Below, one piece after another: positions 7,801-15,912 of a DNA stretch of 27,093 nt. This stretch comes from DATCLA01 sp036564195 (lineage in GTDB: Bacteria; Bacillota; UBA4882; UBA8346): the NCBI GenBank assembly GCA_036564195.1, contig DATCLA010000139.1, positions 1 through 27,093 of the forward strand, in the 5' to 3' direction. How positions within the stretch are numbered: the stretch's first letter is position 1; each line of letters opens with the position of its first letter. The notes below the pieces were generated by a model, which made no database searches, was not told where the DNA came from, and was given only the letters and a program-made list of their open reading frames with translations. The position numbers and the translations under genes were made by a program.

Positions 7801-8400
7801 CTAGCGCCTGTGCTGATTTAAGCCGCTTAAAGCCTTAACTTCCCCATACCGGAAGCAGTCAATTAGGTGGTCGTTGACCATACCTACCGCCTGCATAAAG
7901 GAGTAACAAATCGTCGGACCGACAAACTTAAACCCCTGCCTAACCAGTTCCTCACTCATTCTTTCCGCTTCCCGGGTATAAACCGGTACTTCCTTAGGAT
8001 CCCGCCAAGCGTTTTGTTTGGGGCTACCCCCGGCTAGATCCCAGAGGTACTCGCTGAAACTCCCCTTTGTTGCAGACAACTCCAAAAAGGCTCTGGCATT
8101 TTGGACTGCCGCCAGAAGCTTACGCCGGTTCCGGATAATCCCCTCATCCGCGAGGAGCACTTTGATGCGATTTTCATCATAAGCAGCGATTTTGACCGGG
8201 TCAAAGCCGTCAAAGGCCTGCCGGTAATTATCCCGCTTTTTCAGGATGGTTATCCAACTCAAACCGGCCTGGGCACCTTCAAGAATTAAAAACTCCAACA
8301 GCTTCCGGTCGTCATAAACAGGGACGCCCCATTCACGATCATGATATTCAAGGTACAACGGGTCATTCCCCGGCCAGGGACAGCGAATTGGCCTGCTCAT
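7801..8400 (-). CDS. tag: DNA-3-methyladenine glycosylase I
   Basis: The 199-residue protein excises 3-methyladenine from alkylated DNA in base-excision repair. It shows RCPWPGNDPLYLEYHDREWG at the N terminus and the EGAQAGLSWITIL helix. The structural zinc ligands of the family are present: C7, H20, H178 and C182 (NDHLIDCFR). F158-V160 and GPTICYSFMQAVGM line the base pocket. E41 is the conserved acid in the pocket. Its ATG overlaps the stop of the upstream TPR gene as ATGA (8397-8400), so it is translationally coupled to it; no separate promoter is evident. Confidence 0.95.
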   Translation of the reverse strand: MSRPIRCPWPGNDPLYLEYHDREWGVPVYDDRKLLEFLILEGAQAGLSWITILKKRDNYRQAFDGFDPVKIAAYDENRIKVLLADEGIIRNRRKLLAAVQNARAFLELSATKGSFSEYLWDLAGGSPKQNAWRDPKEVPVYTREAERMSEELVRQGFKFVGPTICYSFMQAVGMVNDHLIDCFRYGEVKALSGLNQHRR

Positions 8401-9863
8401 AGCGGCTCACCTTCCGATACCGTCCCGGTTGCGGTTGGAGAAAACGCTCCGGTTTCGAGTTGCCGTAACATTCTTTGACAGTAATAGGCGTATTTGGATT
8501 CTGCAGCCCGGTTGGAGAGCATTTTAAAAAATTTAACGGCTTCAGCAACATTGCCAGCTTTCCAAAGGTTTTTACCGTAAAAGTAGACTGCCGCACTTTT
8601 CTGAAAAAAATCTTGAGCATTAAAAAGCTTTATCCATCTGCGGTTGGCTCCCGCGGGATCCTGACAATTTTGTAAAGTCCAAGCATATTGGAACTGATAC
8701 TCATCAACTATTTCCGGAGTAATTATAGCTTGGTCTTCGCCGGCATGCAAAATCTCCAGCGCTGCGTGGAAGTTTTTACAGGCATTATGAAATTTGGCAA
8801 CTTCCAAATACGGTATTGCCTGATCCGGAAATTTCCGCAGCGCCCGTTGGTGCAAGAGTAACTCATAATTACTATCAATTTTAAAGGCTAAACTCTGCAA
8901 ATAGCTCCGGTAATCATCTTGATTAACCCGTGAGATCAGAAAGCGGGCCAGCTCCCGCTCCGCCCGGCCGGTCCGGTCATAAGGGATAGCGAGAAACCGC
9001 TTCATTGCACTTATCCACCCGGGATTATTGTTATAATATAGCAACAGACCCTTAAAAAAAAGTCCGTCGTGCCTCCGGACCGCTTCCGACCAGGATTCTA
9101 AGTCCTGTTGTGCTTGGGAATACTCTCCTGAAACCAGCCAATAACGGAAGCGCGTCTTAAAAAATTGTCCCCCTTCCGGATGCGGCAAAGCGGCAGCCCG
9201 TTCCAGCCACTCACCAGCTTCACTTAATCGGCCGTGGTCAATCAAAGTATCTGCCAAAGCGGCATAAACTACCGAATCATCCGGATAAAAGCAGATAATT
9301 TCCTGGTAGACTTCGATAGCATCCGACAAAGCATTCCGGTCCGCCAAACAGCGGGCCAAGTCACACATTAGGTATTTTAAGTCTTCGGATTCCGAATTCC
9401 TGGCGTTTAACTCTGCCAATTCTGCCATTAATTCCGGTGTCATTAAAGCCTGGGCATATAAATAGGCTAACGCCTCCCGAAGCTCCGTCTGGGAAGGGTC
9501 AAGTTGCAACGCCCGCTGCCACCATCCGGCCACTTCCGAAGCAACCACCCGGGGAATTAGGACCGGAGCAGTTTCAACCAGTCCGTTCCAACGGTTAAAG
9601 ATGGATTCATCTGTTAAGATAAAACTTTCAGGATCAGCCGCCTCGTGTTGGTACAGTACCACCATTCCCTGCATGATCCAAGCAGCTACGTCTGGTGGAT
9701 CAGTGCTCAAATAGGTATCAAGCTGCCGTTGAGCCAGGCCCAGCTGGCCCTTTTGCAAAAGGCTGCCGATCCGATGGATCAGATCCGGCTGGCTTTGCGC
9801 ATTGCTAACCGGGAGTAACAACATTAACCCTAGGAGAAACAAGATACCCAGTTTCAGTTTCAT
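8397..9863 (-). CDS. Secreted or envelope TPR-repeat protein
   Basis: With the ATG at 9863 the protein is 488 residues and begins with a clean signal peptide: MKLKLG, a hydrophobic run ILFLLGLMLLLP, then VSNAQS with a likely cleavage after Ala. The rest is helical with tetratricopeptide-like units (for example QLGLAQRQLDTYLSTDP, AIEVYQEIICFYPDDSVVYA, GRLSEAGEWLERAA, NFHAALEILHAGE, GNVAEAVKFFKML). No enzymatic domain is seen; TPRs usually mediate protein contacts. GAGGAA 9 nt before the ATG supports this start. An in-frame extension upstream begins with TTG and lacks a ribosome binding site. It is coupled to tag by a 4-nt overlap, an odd pairing of a secreted scaffold with a repair enzyme. A 115-bp repeat lies just upstream. 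Confidence 0.75.
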   Translation of the reverse strand: MKLKLGILFLLGLMLLLPVSNAQSQPDLIHRIGSLLQKGQLGLAQRQLDTYLSTDPPDVAAWIMQGMVVLYQHEAADPESFILTDESIFNRWNGLVETAPVLIPRVVASEVAGWWQRALQLDPSQTELREALAYLYAQALMTPELMAELAELNARNSESEDLKYLMCDLARCLADRNALSDAIEVYQEIICFYPDDSVVYAALADTLIDHGRLSEAGEWLERAAALPHPEGGQFFKTRFRYWLVSGEYSQAQQDLESWSEAVRRHDGLFFKGLLLYYNNNPGWISAMKRFLAIPYDRTGRAERELARFLISRVNQDDYRSYLQSLAFKIDSNYELLLHQRALRKFPDQAIPYLEVAKFHNACKNFHAALEILHAGEDQAIITPEIVDEYQFQYAWTLQNCQDPAGANRRWIKLFNAQDFFQKSAAVYFYGKNLWKAGNVAEAVKFFKMLSNRAAESKYAYYCQRMLRQLETGAFSPTATGTVSEGEPL

Positions 9864-9955
9864 CACACTATTCCTCGCTGTCATTGCTTTACCCAACATC
9901 TTCGCTGCGGTGATGGTGATTCCTGCAATTTTTTCATAATACAACCTATTAAATT

Positions 9956-10070
9956 AAGAAATTGCACAATTCCTGATTTAAGCTTTGGCTCACAATATAT
10001 CGACAGATACATCTGGGCTAGTCACTATATTGTGGCCAAAGGGCTTATTAAGGTAATTATGCAATTTCCT
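9956..10070. repeat. MITE-like palindromic repeat, copy 1
   Basis: The ends GAAATTGCACAATTCCT (9958-9974) and, inverted, GAAATTGCATAATTACCT (10068-10051) are near-identical. Inner parts also pair (TTTGGCTCACAATATA against TTTGGCCACAATATA), giving inverted arms of about 42 bp around a 26-bp centre. A second copy of the whole element, inverted, is at 23483-23598. It fills most of the gap between the ATPase stop and the TPR gene. Confidence 0.7.
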
Positions 10071-10096
10071 CAAATGACCGAACAAGTCAGAGACAG

Positions 10097-12853
10097 TTAG
10101 CTTTGTTTACCACAACGCCGCAGGTAAGTTGCCTTCCACAGTTCCGCCACAGGGATCGTTGTCGCTGACAATAGCCAAACGATCAGCCAATGCCACCCGT
10201 CTAAAGCGGTTAATTTAAAGATCTCCCGAAGGAGGGGAATTAACATGACGATTAACTGCACCAAAGCCGAGATGGCAACCGCGCCCCAGAGAAACGGATT
10301 GGGAAGCATTCCCCGTTTAAAAATTGTCGCATGGATCGAACGAAAATTAAAGACATGGAACAACTGAGAGAAGCTGAGCGTGGCAAAGGCCATGGTTCTT
10401 CCTTGTTCGAGATTTCCGCCAAAATTACTACCGATTGCAAAGGAAATCAAAGTAAAGCCGCCGATCAACAGCCCTTCGAAAAAGAGCGTCAGTTTTATTC
10501 CGACTTCAAAGATACCTTCAGTTTTACGACGGGGTTTACGCTTCATAATCCCGGGTTCGGCCGGTTCCATCCCCATGGCTAACGCTGGCAGGCTATCGGT
10601 GACCAGGTTTACCCAGAGAATCTGGATCGCCAATAGCGGCACCGGGTATTGCAAGATAATCGCTAAAAAAATCGCGAAAATCTCCCCGAGATTGCAGGAG
10701 AGCAGAAAATAAATAGCTTTTTTAATGTTTTCATAAATAATCCGGCCCTCTTTGACTGCTCCGACAATGGTCGCAAAGTTATCGTCCGCCAGTACCATCT
10801 CGGCCGCGCTTTTGGCCACATCGGTTCCGGTGATGCCCATGGCGGCGCCAATATCCGCTCGTTTTAAAGCCGGGGCGTCGTTAACACCGTCTCCGGTCAT
10901 TGCCACTATCTGTCCCTTATCACGAAAAGCACTGACAATCCGGACTTTATTCTCCGGCGACACCCGGGCATAGACGGCAATTGATTCGATCTGTGCTTTC
11001 AAATCCGCTTCGCTTAATTGATCCAGTTCCGGTCCTGTCAAGACCCGTCTTTCCGGGGTTAACAAACCTAATTCACTGGCAATGGCCGCAGCCGTATCCC
11101 GATGGTCACCAGTGATCATCACCGGCAAAATTCCAGCGCTCCGACATTCGGCAATTGAATCTTTCACTTCCAACCGTGGCGGATCGATCATCCCCCAAAA
11201 CCCGACAAAGATTAACTCTTCTTCCACCCGATCCATCCGAATCTGACTGGCTTCCGGCATCCGGCGTACCGCAACTCCTAAGACCCGTAAGGCTTCCTGA
11301 GCCATTCTGGCATTGATCTGTAACAATTCTTTGCGAATGCTGTTCTCCAATGGTTTGATCCCTGTTTGAGTTAAATAAGCCTGACAACGTTGGAGGATTA
11401 AATCAGGAGCCCCTTTAGTAATCGCCCACAAACCGGCGGGGTTGTCGCTTTCCATCTCCTTTAGGTAATGCTCCGGCAGGCTACCTTGATGGATCGTAGT
11501 CATCAGCTTCCGGTTGGAATCAAAGGGGATCTCCAAAACTCTTGGATAAATATTCGCCAGCTTCCGACGTTCCAGTCCGGCTTTAGCTGCTGCTACAACT
11601 AAGGCGCCTTCGGTAGGGTCACCGATAATCTTCCAGATGGTTTTCTCCCCCGCCGGATCCTGGTCCAGATTCGAGTCATTACATAAGGCTCCGGCTAGCA
11701 GTGTTACGGTCAAAATTCCTTCCTCGGGTACGGCATAAGGCTTTCCGTCCCGCATAAATTGGCCTTCCGGCTGATAACCCTGACCGGTTACTTCATACAA
11801 ATTACCACCGGCGTAAATTTTTTTAACGGTCATCTGATTCTGAGTTAAAGTTCCGGTTTTATCCGAACAGATTACTGTAGCCGCTCCCAATGTCTCCACT
11901 GCCGGCAGTTTTCTGATGATTGCCCGCTGTTTGGCCATCCGCTGTACTCCCAAAGCCAGAACAATGGTTACAACTGCCGGTAATCCTTCGGGAATCGCCG
12001 CTACCGCCAGACTGACCGCAGTTAAAAACATCGTCATTACCGGTTCGCCCCGCAACCAACCGAAGATAAAGATTACAGCACAGACCACCAGAGCCAATAG
12101 ACCCAAATATTTGCCGAACTCACCCAATTTCTCCTGTAACGGCGTAGTCTCAGGTTCCACATTCTGTATCATGGTGGCAATCCGGCCAATCTCAGTCCGC
12201 ATTCCGGTTTCAGTGACAATGGCTTTACCCCGGCCATAGGTAACTATTGTCCCCATGAAGACCGAATTTTTCTGGTCGGCTAACGGCAGCTCATCCTGGT
12301 ATACTGCGTTGTTCTTGTCAACCGGAACCGATTCTCCGGTCAACGCGGACTCTTCAACCTTAAGATTGACTACTTCCAACAAACGGCCGTCGGCCGGGAC
12401 AAAGTCACCGGCTTCCAAGATAAAGATATCACCAGGAACCATTTCCCTAGCCGGTATTTGATGGATTTTCCCGTCCCGAAGCACCTTCGCCAGCGGCGCC
12501 GCGAGTTTCTTCAGTGCTTCTAAAGATTTTTCAGCTTTATACTCCTGAAAAACGCCTAAAAATGCATTTAGAACTACAATTATCAAAATGACGGTAGAAT
12601 CTAACCATTCTCCCAAAAAGCCGGAGAGCACAGCGGCAATTAACAGTAAAATGACTAAAAACTCCTTAAACTGGCCTAACAACATCATCCTAAGGGACTT
12701 GCCGGATTGTTCCGCCAATTCGTTAGTTCCGTACTGTTCCCGCTTTGCTAAAACTTTCTCCTGAGTCAATCCCCGGTTAAGATCGGATTCCAATTCAGCG
12801 GCAATCGCCTTAGCCTGCTTTTGATACCATTTAATCTTCTCTATGTCAATCAC
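10097..12853 (-). CDS. P2A-type cation-transporting ATPase, likely Mn2+ exporter (Ca2+-ATPase-like)
   Basis: The 918-residue protein has all P-type ATPase motifs: TGES (172-175) in the actuator domain, DKTGT (331-335) with phosphorylated D331, KGAPD (480-484), TGDHRDTA (581-588) and TGDGVNDAP (653-661). The transport-site residues of SERCA-like pumps are present: PEGL in M4 (288-291), NLGE in M5 (721-724), NLVTD in M6 (749-753). Sequence alone would give Ca2+-ATPase. However, the operon starts with a yybP-ykoY (Mn2+) riboswitch, and in lactococci and streptococci P-type pumps of this kind under the same riboswitch export Mn2+. Manganese export is therefore the better inference. Its GTG start overlaps the yjbQ stop as GTGA, and AAGGAG abuts it, so it is probably translated by coupling. 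Confidence 0.9.
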   Translation of the reverse strand: MIDIEKIKWYQKQAKAIAAELESDLNRGLTQEKVLAKREQYGTNELAEQSGKSLRMMLLGQFKEFLVILLLIAAVLSGFLGEWLDSTVILIIVVLNAFLGVFQEYKAEKSLEALKKLAAPLAKVLRDGKIHQIPAREMVPGDIFILEAGDFVPADGRLLEVVNLKVEESALTGESVPVDKNNAVYQDELPLADQKNSVFMGTIVTYGRGKAIVTETGMRTEIGRIATMIQNVEPETTPLQEKLGEFGKYLGLLALVVCAVIFIFGWLRGEPVMTMFLTAVSLAVAAIPEGLPAVVTIVLALGVQRMAKQRAIIRKLPAVETLGAATVICSDKTGTLTQNQMTVKKIYAGGNLYEVTGQGYQPEGQFMRDGKPYAVPEEGILTVTLLAGALCNDSNLDQDPAGEKTIWKIIGDPTEGALVVAAAKAGLERRKLANIYPRVLEIPFDSNRKLMTTIHQGSLPEHYLKEMESDNPAGLWAITKGAPDLILQRCQAYLTQTGIKPLENSIRKELLQINARMAQEALRVLGVAVRRMPEASQIRMDRVEEELIFVGFWGMIDPPRLEVKDSIAECRSAGILPVMITGDHRDTAAAIASELGLLTPERRVLTGPELDQLSEADLKAQIESIAVYARVSPENKVRIVSAFRDKGQIVAMTGDGVNDAPALKRADIGAAMGITGTDVAKSAAEMVLADDNFATIVGAVKEGRIIYENIKKAIYFLLSCNLGEIFAIFLAIILQYPVPLLAIQILWVNLVTDSLPALAMGMEPAEPGIMKRKPRRKTEGIFEVGIKLTLFFEGLLIGGFTLISFAIGSNFGGNLEQGRTMAFATLSFSQLFHVFNFRSIHATIFKRGMLPNPFLWGAVAISALVQLIVMLIPLLREIFKLTALDGWHWLIVWLLSATTIPVAELWKATYLRRCGKQS

Positions 12854-13254
12854 TCCTTCATTTCGAAGAATCCTACCTGGTAACTCCGGCTGCGCGGGCC
12901 GTCAAACTCGCAAAAATAAATCCCTTGCCAGGTACCTAACGCTAACCGGCCGTCAACCACCGGTACTGCCACCGAAGAACCCAGCAATGCCGCCTTAATG
13001 TGGGCCGCGGAGTTTCCTTCTCTATGGTGGTAGTCACCGGTTGTCGGGACCAACCTCTCCAAGCCGCGGTTCAGATCCAGGATTACGTCCGGGTCGGCAT
13101 TTTCATTAATCGTTACTCCGGCAGTAGTATGCGGGATATAAACATAGCATACCCCGTTTTTAACCCCGCTTTCTTCAAGTAGGCCCCGGATCGTCGCGGT
13201 AATTTCCACGAACTCCTCTCGGGACCGGGTAGCAATCTTGATCATTTGCCACAT
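12850..13254 (-). CDS. yjbQ: YjbQ/UPF0047 family protein
   Basis: The 134-residue protein has the UPF0047 signature: CYVYIPHTTAGVTINENADP in the centre, then DYHHREGNSAAHIKAALLGS and a C-terminal GTWQGIYFCEFDGPRSR. Length matches the family (130-140). Database text calls this family secondary thiamine-phosphate synthase, but the physiological role is unsettled; conserved His residues suggest metal or phosphate binding. GAGGTGA 6 nt before the ATG marks the start at 13254. It is the first gene after the Mn2+ riboswitch and overlaps the ATPase by 4 nt, so expression of the two should be linked. Confidence 0.9.
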   Translation of the reverse strand: MWQMIKIATRSREEFVEITATIRGLLEESGVKNGVCYVYIPHTTAGVTINENADPDVILDLNRGLERLVPTTGDYHHREGNSAAHIKAALLGSSVAVPVVDGRLALGTWQGIYFCEFDGPRSRSYQVGFFEMKE

Positions 13255-13337
13255 TCAAATCACCTCAATGTCTTTTATTATCAATATTTAGAAATAGCAT
13301 TGCTTTTTAGTAAAAAGCAGTACTTTCTTTAAAATAT

Positions 13338-13374
13338 AAAAAAACCTTTAACATTAATCAATAATGTTAAAGGT
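13338..13374 (-). terminator. Terminator of the yybP-ykoY riboswitch
   Basis: A perfect 13-bp stem, ACCTTTAACATTA (13374-13362) with TAATGTTAAAGGT (13356-13344), and a 5-nt loop are followed on the minus strand by six T and further A/T. Its 5' arm contains CCTTTAA (13373-13367), which is also the 3' strand of the aptamer P1 stem, so aptamer and terminator exclude each other. Confidence 0.9.
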
Positions 13375-13470
13375 CTGGCGGCTTGATCACAAGTGGAGGG
13401 CCAGGTATTAGAAACCGTAGTGTTGACCGCTCCATTAGGCAAAAAGGCCTTTCGCTACTCCCCTTTAAAA
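13366..13470 (-). ncRNA. yybP-ykoY manganese riboswitch
   Basis: The aptamer begins AAAGGGGAGTAGCGAAAGG and ends GCCAGACCTTTAA, the conserved 5' and 3' boxes of this class; GGTCAACAC and CCTGGCC match inner conserved parts. The basal P1 stem (TTAAAGG at 13468-13462 with CCTTTAA at 13373-13367) overlaps the terminator's first arm. Binding of Mn2+ should stabilise P1 and prevent termination, switching on yjbQ and the ATPase. This is the on-switch logic known for the class. The 3' overlap explains why no coding sequence lies here, although a spurious 72-codon frame crosses it. Confidence 0.9.
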
Positions 13471-13499
13471 CCGGTAATTGAGCCAATAAATACAATAAT

Positions 13500-13528
13500 A
13501 TTATACCGGTAAGGTTTTGTAATGTCAA
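13500..13528 (-). promoter_or_regulatory. Consensus sigma-A promoter of the Mn2+ riboswitch operon
   Basis: TTGACA (13523-13528) and TATAAT (13500-13505) are a perfect pair with 17-bp spacing, just downstream of the gntR stop. Start near 13493, about 20 nt before the aptamer. A perfect promoter combined with a terminator-based switch gives low leak and high induction. Confidence 0.9.
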
Positions 13529-13535
13529 CCAACAA

Positions 13536-14216
13536 TTACTTATATTTATAATAATTAGGATACTTAGCGCGAAGTAATTGATCATCGATTTTATAGCGGG
13601 TTAAATGCTTGGTCATGACAGTTACTCCGGCTTGAGAATCCCGGTTTCTGATGGCATTGATAATTGCCTGATGGTCAGCGACAATCTTAATTTCTTTAAT
13701 CGCAACCAAACTCAAGCTGCGCACCCGGTCAAAATGAATCGTCGTACTGTTTAATAAAGCATAGGTCCGTTCCTTATTGCAGATGGAAAACAACAAATGG
13801 TGAAACTCGTTGTCCAACTTTAATAATTGGTTCGGAGAAGGGTGTTGCAGATAAAAATCTTGTAATTTGAGATTAGCTTCTAAAGCAACCAAATCTGCAT
13901 CAGTCGCTACTTCACAGGCCATCTTCACCATGGCGTTTTCTAAGACCAGCCGCAAAAAACGGTCTTCTTCCACCAACTCGGGATCGATTAAAGATATATA
14001 AATTCCTTTTTGGGGGTAAATCTCAACTACCTGCGATTTACTTAATTCAATCAATGCTTCGCGCACCGGAGTCCGACTTAGCCCTAAGGCATTGGAAAGC
14101 TCATTCTCACTAACCATGCTGCCAGGGATTAACTCCAGCGAAATGATGTTCTCTTTAATCACCCGGAACGCATAATCACGGGCAGATTCTTTAGGCTGCC
14201 GGTCACTAATATTCAT
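13536..14216 (-). CDS. GntR-family regulator with FCD domain
   Basis: The 226-residue protein has an N-terminal winged helix (about residues 8-75) with the GntR core LIPGSMVSENELSNALGLSR followed by TPVREALIELS. A helical FCD ligand domain (residues 85-215) has the metal/ligand positions D134, H138 (LDNEFHHLL) and a late DHQAIINAIRNRD. FCD regulators commonly control sugar-acid catabolism. It sits downstream of uxuB in the same direction (53 bp gap), so it is a good candidate repressor of the uxu genes, with mannonate, fructuronate or a relative as effector (inference). GGGAGGT before the ATG supports the start. It ends 8 bp before the -35 box of the riboswitch operon. Confidence 0.9.
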   Translation of the reverse strand: MNISDRQPKESARDYAFRVIKENIISLELIPGSMVSENELSNALGLSRTPVREALIELSKSQVVEIYPQKGIYISLIDPELVEEDRFLRLVLENAMVKMACEVATDADLVALEANLKLQDFYLQHPSPNQLLKLDNEFHHLLFSICNKERTYALLNSTTIHFDRVRSLSLVAIKEIKIVADHQAIINAIRNRDSQAGVTVMTKHLTRYKIDDQLLRAKYPNYYKYK

Positions 14217-14269
14217 CTTGACCTCCCATTTATTACTGTTTCAATTTCGGTTCCCATTTTTATGACTTT

Positions 14270-15892
14270 TTATGACAGGTATTTAGTTAAGGTTCGCCGC
14301 ACTGCTGCTTTCCCGACAATCATTTCTCGGAATAAGCTTTCAATTTTCTCCCCCAAACCGGCCACATATAAGTTAACCCCAAACAGAACCGGATTGGAAA
14401 GAATTACTTTTAGTTGGCCTTGATAAGACCGGGGTTCGCCCACTTTAATCCCAGCGACAATTCCGGTTAATTCCTCCAGCATCGGGTCACTGCTTAGCGT
14501 CATCGGGGCCAGTTCATCATCAACACCTAAAAGATAGCGACACCAGCCGGCGATTACCAAGGGAATAAAAAACAACTTGGTTACGTCCAACTCTTCTCGG
14601 GAGAGATAGGATTTGATGGTTTCTCCAAAACGGATTGCTAGCTTTTGGGATGTATCAGTGGCAATCCGCTGCGGCGTATCCGGAATAAAGGGATTAGGGA
14701 GCCGCTTATTAATCACCTCATCAATAAAAGCCCTGGGACTGATAATTTGGGGATCAACTACTACCGGCATTCCTTCAAGATAGCCGATTTTTTCTACTAA
14801 GGCTTTCAACTGCGGATCTTTCATCTCGGCAGCGATCGAAGTATAGCCCAATAAACAACCGAACACGGCCAGAGCGGTATGGAGCGGATTCAAGCAGGTG
14901 GTTACCTTCATACGTTCCGTCTTGTTTACCGTATCCCGGTCGGTAAAGAATACTCCGGCTGATTCCAGGGGAGGCCGACCGTTGGGAAACCGGTCCTCAA
15001 TGACGAGATATTGAGGAATTTCCGCATTAACAAAAGGAGCAATGAAGGTTTTTTTAGCAGTAATCACCGGAGTCATTGCTGCAATGCCCAGATCAGTCAG
15101 TTGTTTTTCGATTAATTCCGAGGGACGGGGGGTAATCTTATCAATCATGCTCCACGGGAAGGATACAGCCTGTTCATCATGGAGATAGGTAAGAAACCCT
15201 TCGTCAACATAACCTTGGTCCTGCCAGGCTTTAGCAATAGTCAGGATGGATGATTGCAGTTTGGCGCCGTTATGGGAACAATTATCCATACTCACCAAAG
15301 CCAACGGCAGTCCCCCCGCCAAATAACGTTGATAGAACAGGGCGGTGATAATGCTCATCACGTGTTGCGGCTGGCAGGGGCCGCTCTCCAGATCAGCTTG
15401 AACTACCGGAAGGAAAGATCCCTTCAGATCCGTCAGCCCATAGCCTTTTTCGGTAATGGTAAAACTGACCAGCTGCAGGCTGGGATTGGTAAAGATCTCT
15501 TGTAGGCGCCGGAACCCGGCGGCATCAGCCTTAATTCCCTGGGCAATACTGGCAACAACCTTTTTATCGGTAGTCCCGTCCGGTTTTAAAGCAACCAGTA
15601 AAGCCAGATTATCAAACGGGGTATAAATCCGGTCGATAATTTCGTAATCAAAAGTTTCAACGGCAATAATCCCGGTATTAACCTTGCCGGCATTTAAAAG
15701 CTGCTGTTGCAGTTCAGCGATAAAACCTCTGAAGATGTTACCCGCCCCAAAGTGGACCCAAGTGGGAGCCGCGACGGTTTGAGCGATCATGGTGGCATAA
15801 TCAAAAGTGGGAATTTCCACCCCTCGTTCCCGCCATTCTTTTTGAAGTGCAAAACAGGTTGCATTCAAATTCAACATGGTAATAACATCCAC
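14270..15892 (-). CDS. uxuB: Mannitol dehydrogenase family protein, probable D-mannonate oxidoreductase (fructuronate reductase)
   Basis: The 540-residue protein belongs to the long-chain mannitol dehydrogenase family. The N-terminal Rossmann domain has VHFGAGNIFRGFIAELQQQL (NAD-binding G-x-G-x-x-x-R) and LVSMDNCSHNG. The C-terminal domain has the catalytic region KMKxxLNPxHT-like RMKVTTCLNPLHTALAVFGC, containing N and H of the active site. It reduces D-fructuronate to D-mannonate in hexuronate catabolism. Length is longer than E. coli UxuB (486), as in many Bacillota. AAGGAG 6 nt before the ATG fixes the start. Only 20 bp separate it from the uxuA reading frame, an operon arrangement. Tagaturonate reductase is a less likely alternative, given the uxuA neighbour. 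No lesion is seen. Confidence 0.85.
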   Translation of the reverse strand: MDVITMLNLNATCFALQKEWRERGVEIPTFDYATMIAQTVAAPTWVHFGAGNIFRGFIAELQQQLLNAGKVNTGIIAVETFDYEIIDRIYTPFDNLALLVALKPDGTTDKKVVASIAQGIKADAAGFRRLQEIFTNPSLQLVSFTITEKGYGLTDLKGSFLPVVQADLESGPCQPQHVMSIITALFYQRYLAGGLPLALVSMDNCSHNGAKLQSSILTIAKAWQDQGYVDEGFLTYLHDEQAVSFPWSMIDKITPRPSELIEKQLTDLGIAAMTPVITAKKTFIAPFVNAEIPQYLVIEDRFPNGRPPLESAGVFFTDRDTVNKTERMKVTTCLNPLHTALAVFGCLLGYTSIAAEMKDPQLKALVEKIGYLEGMPVVVDPQIISPRAFIDEVINKRLPNPFIPDTPQRIATDTSQKLAIRFGETIKSYLSREELDVTKLFFIPLVIAGWCRYLLGVDDELAPMTLSSDPMLEELTGIVAGIKVGEPRSYQGQLKVILSNPVLFGVNLYVAGLGEKIESLFREMIVGKAAVRRTLTKYLS

Positions 15893-15912
15893 ATCTCCTT
15901 AGGTTGGTATAA

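Noticed and set aside
9864..9944. 27-codon N-terminal extension of the TPR protein
   Set aside because: It starts with TTG without a ribosome binding site and would bury the signal peptide.
13300..13320. Hairpin TGCTTTTT/AAAAAGCA between the riboswitch terminator and yjbQ as a second terminator
   Set aside because: It has no U-tract after the stem and only a 3-nt loop; a simple palindrome in A/T-rich leader sequence is enough to explain it.
13367..13585. 72-codon minus-strand frame
   Set aside because: It runs through the end of gntR, a consensus promoter and the Mn2+ riboswitch aptamer; the RNA features explain the sequence.
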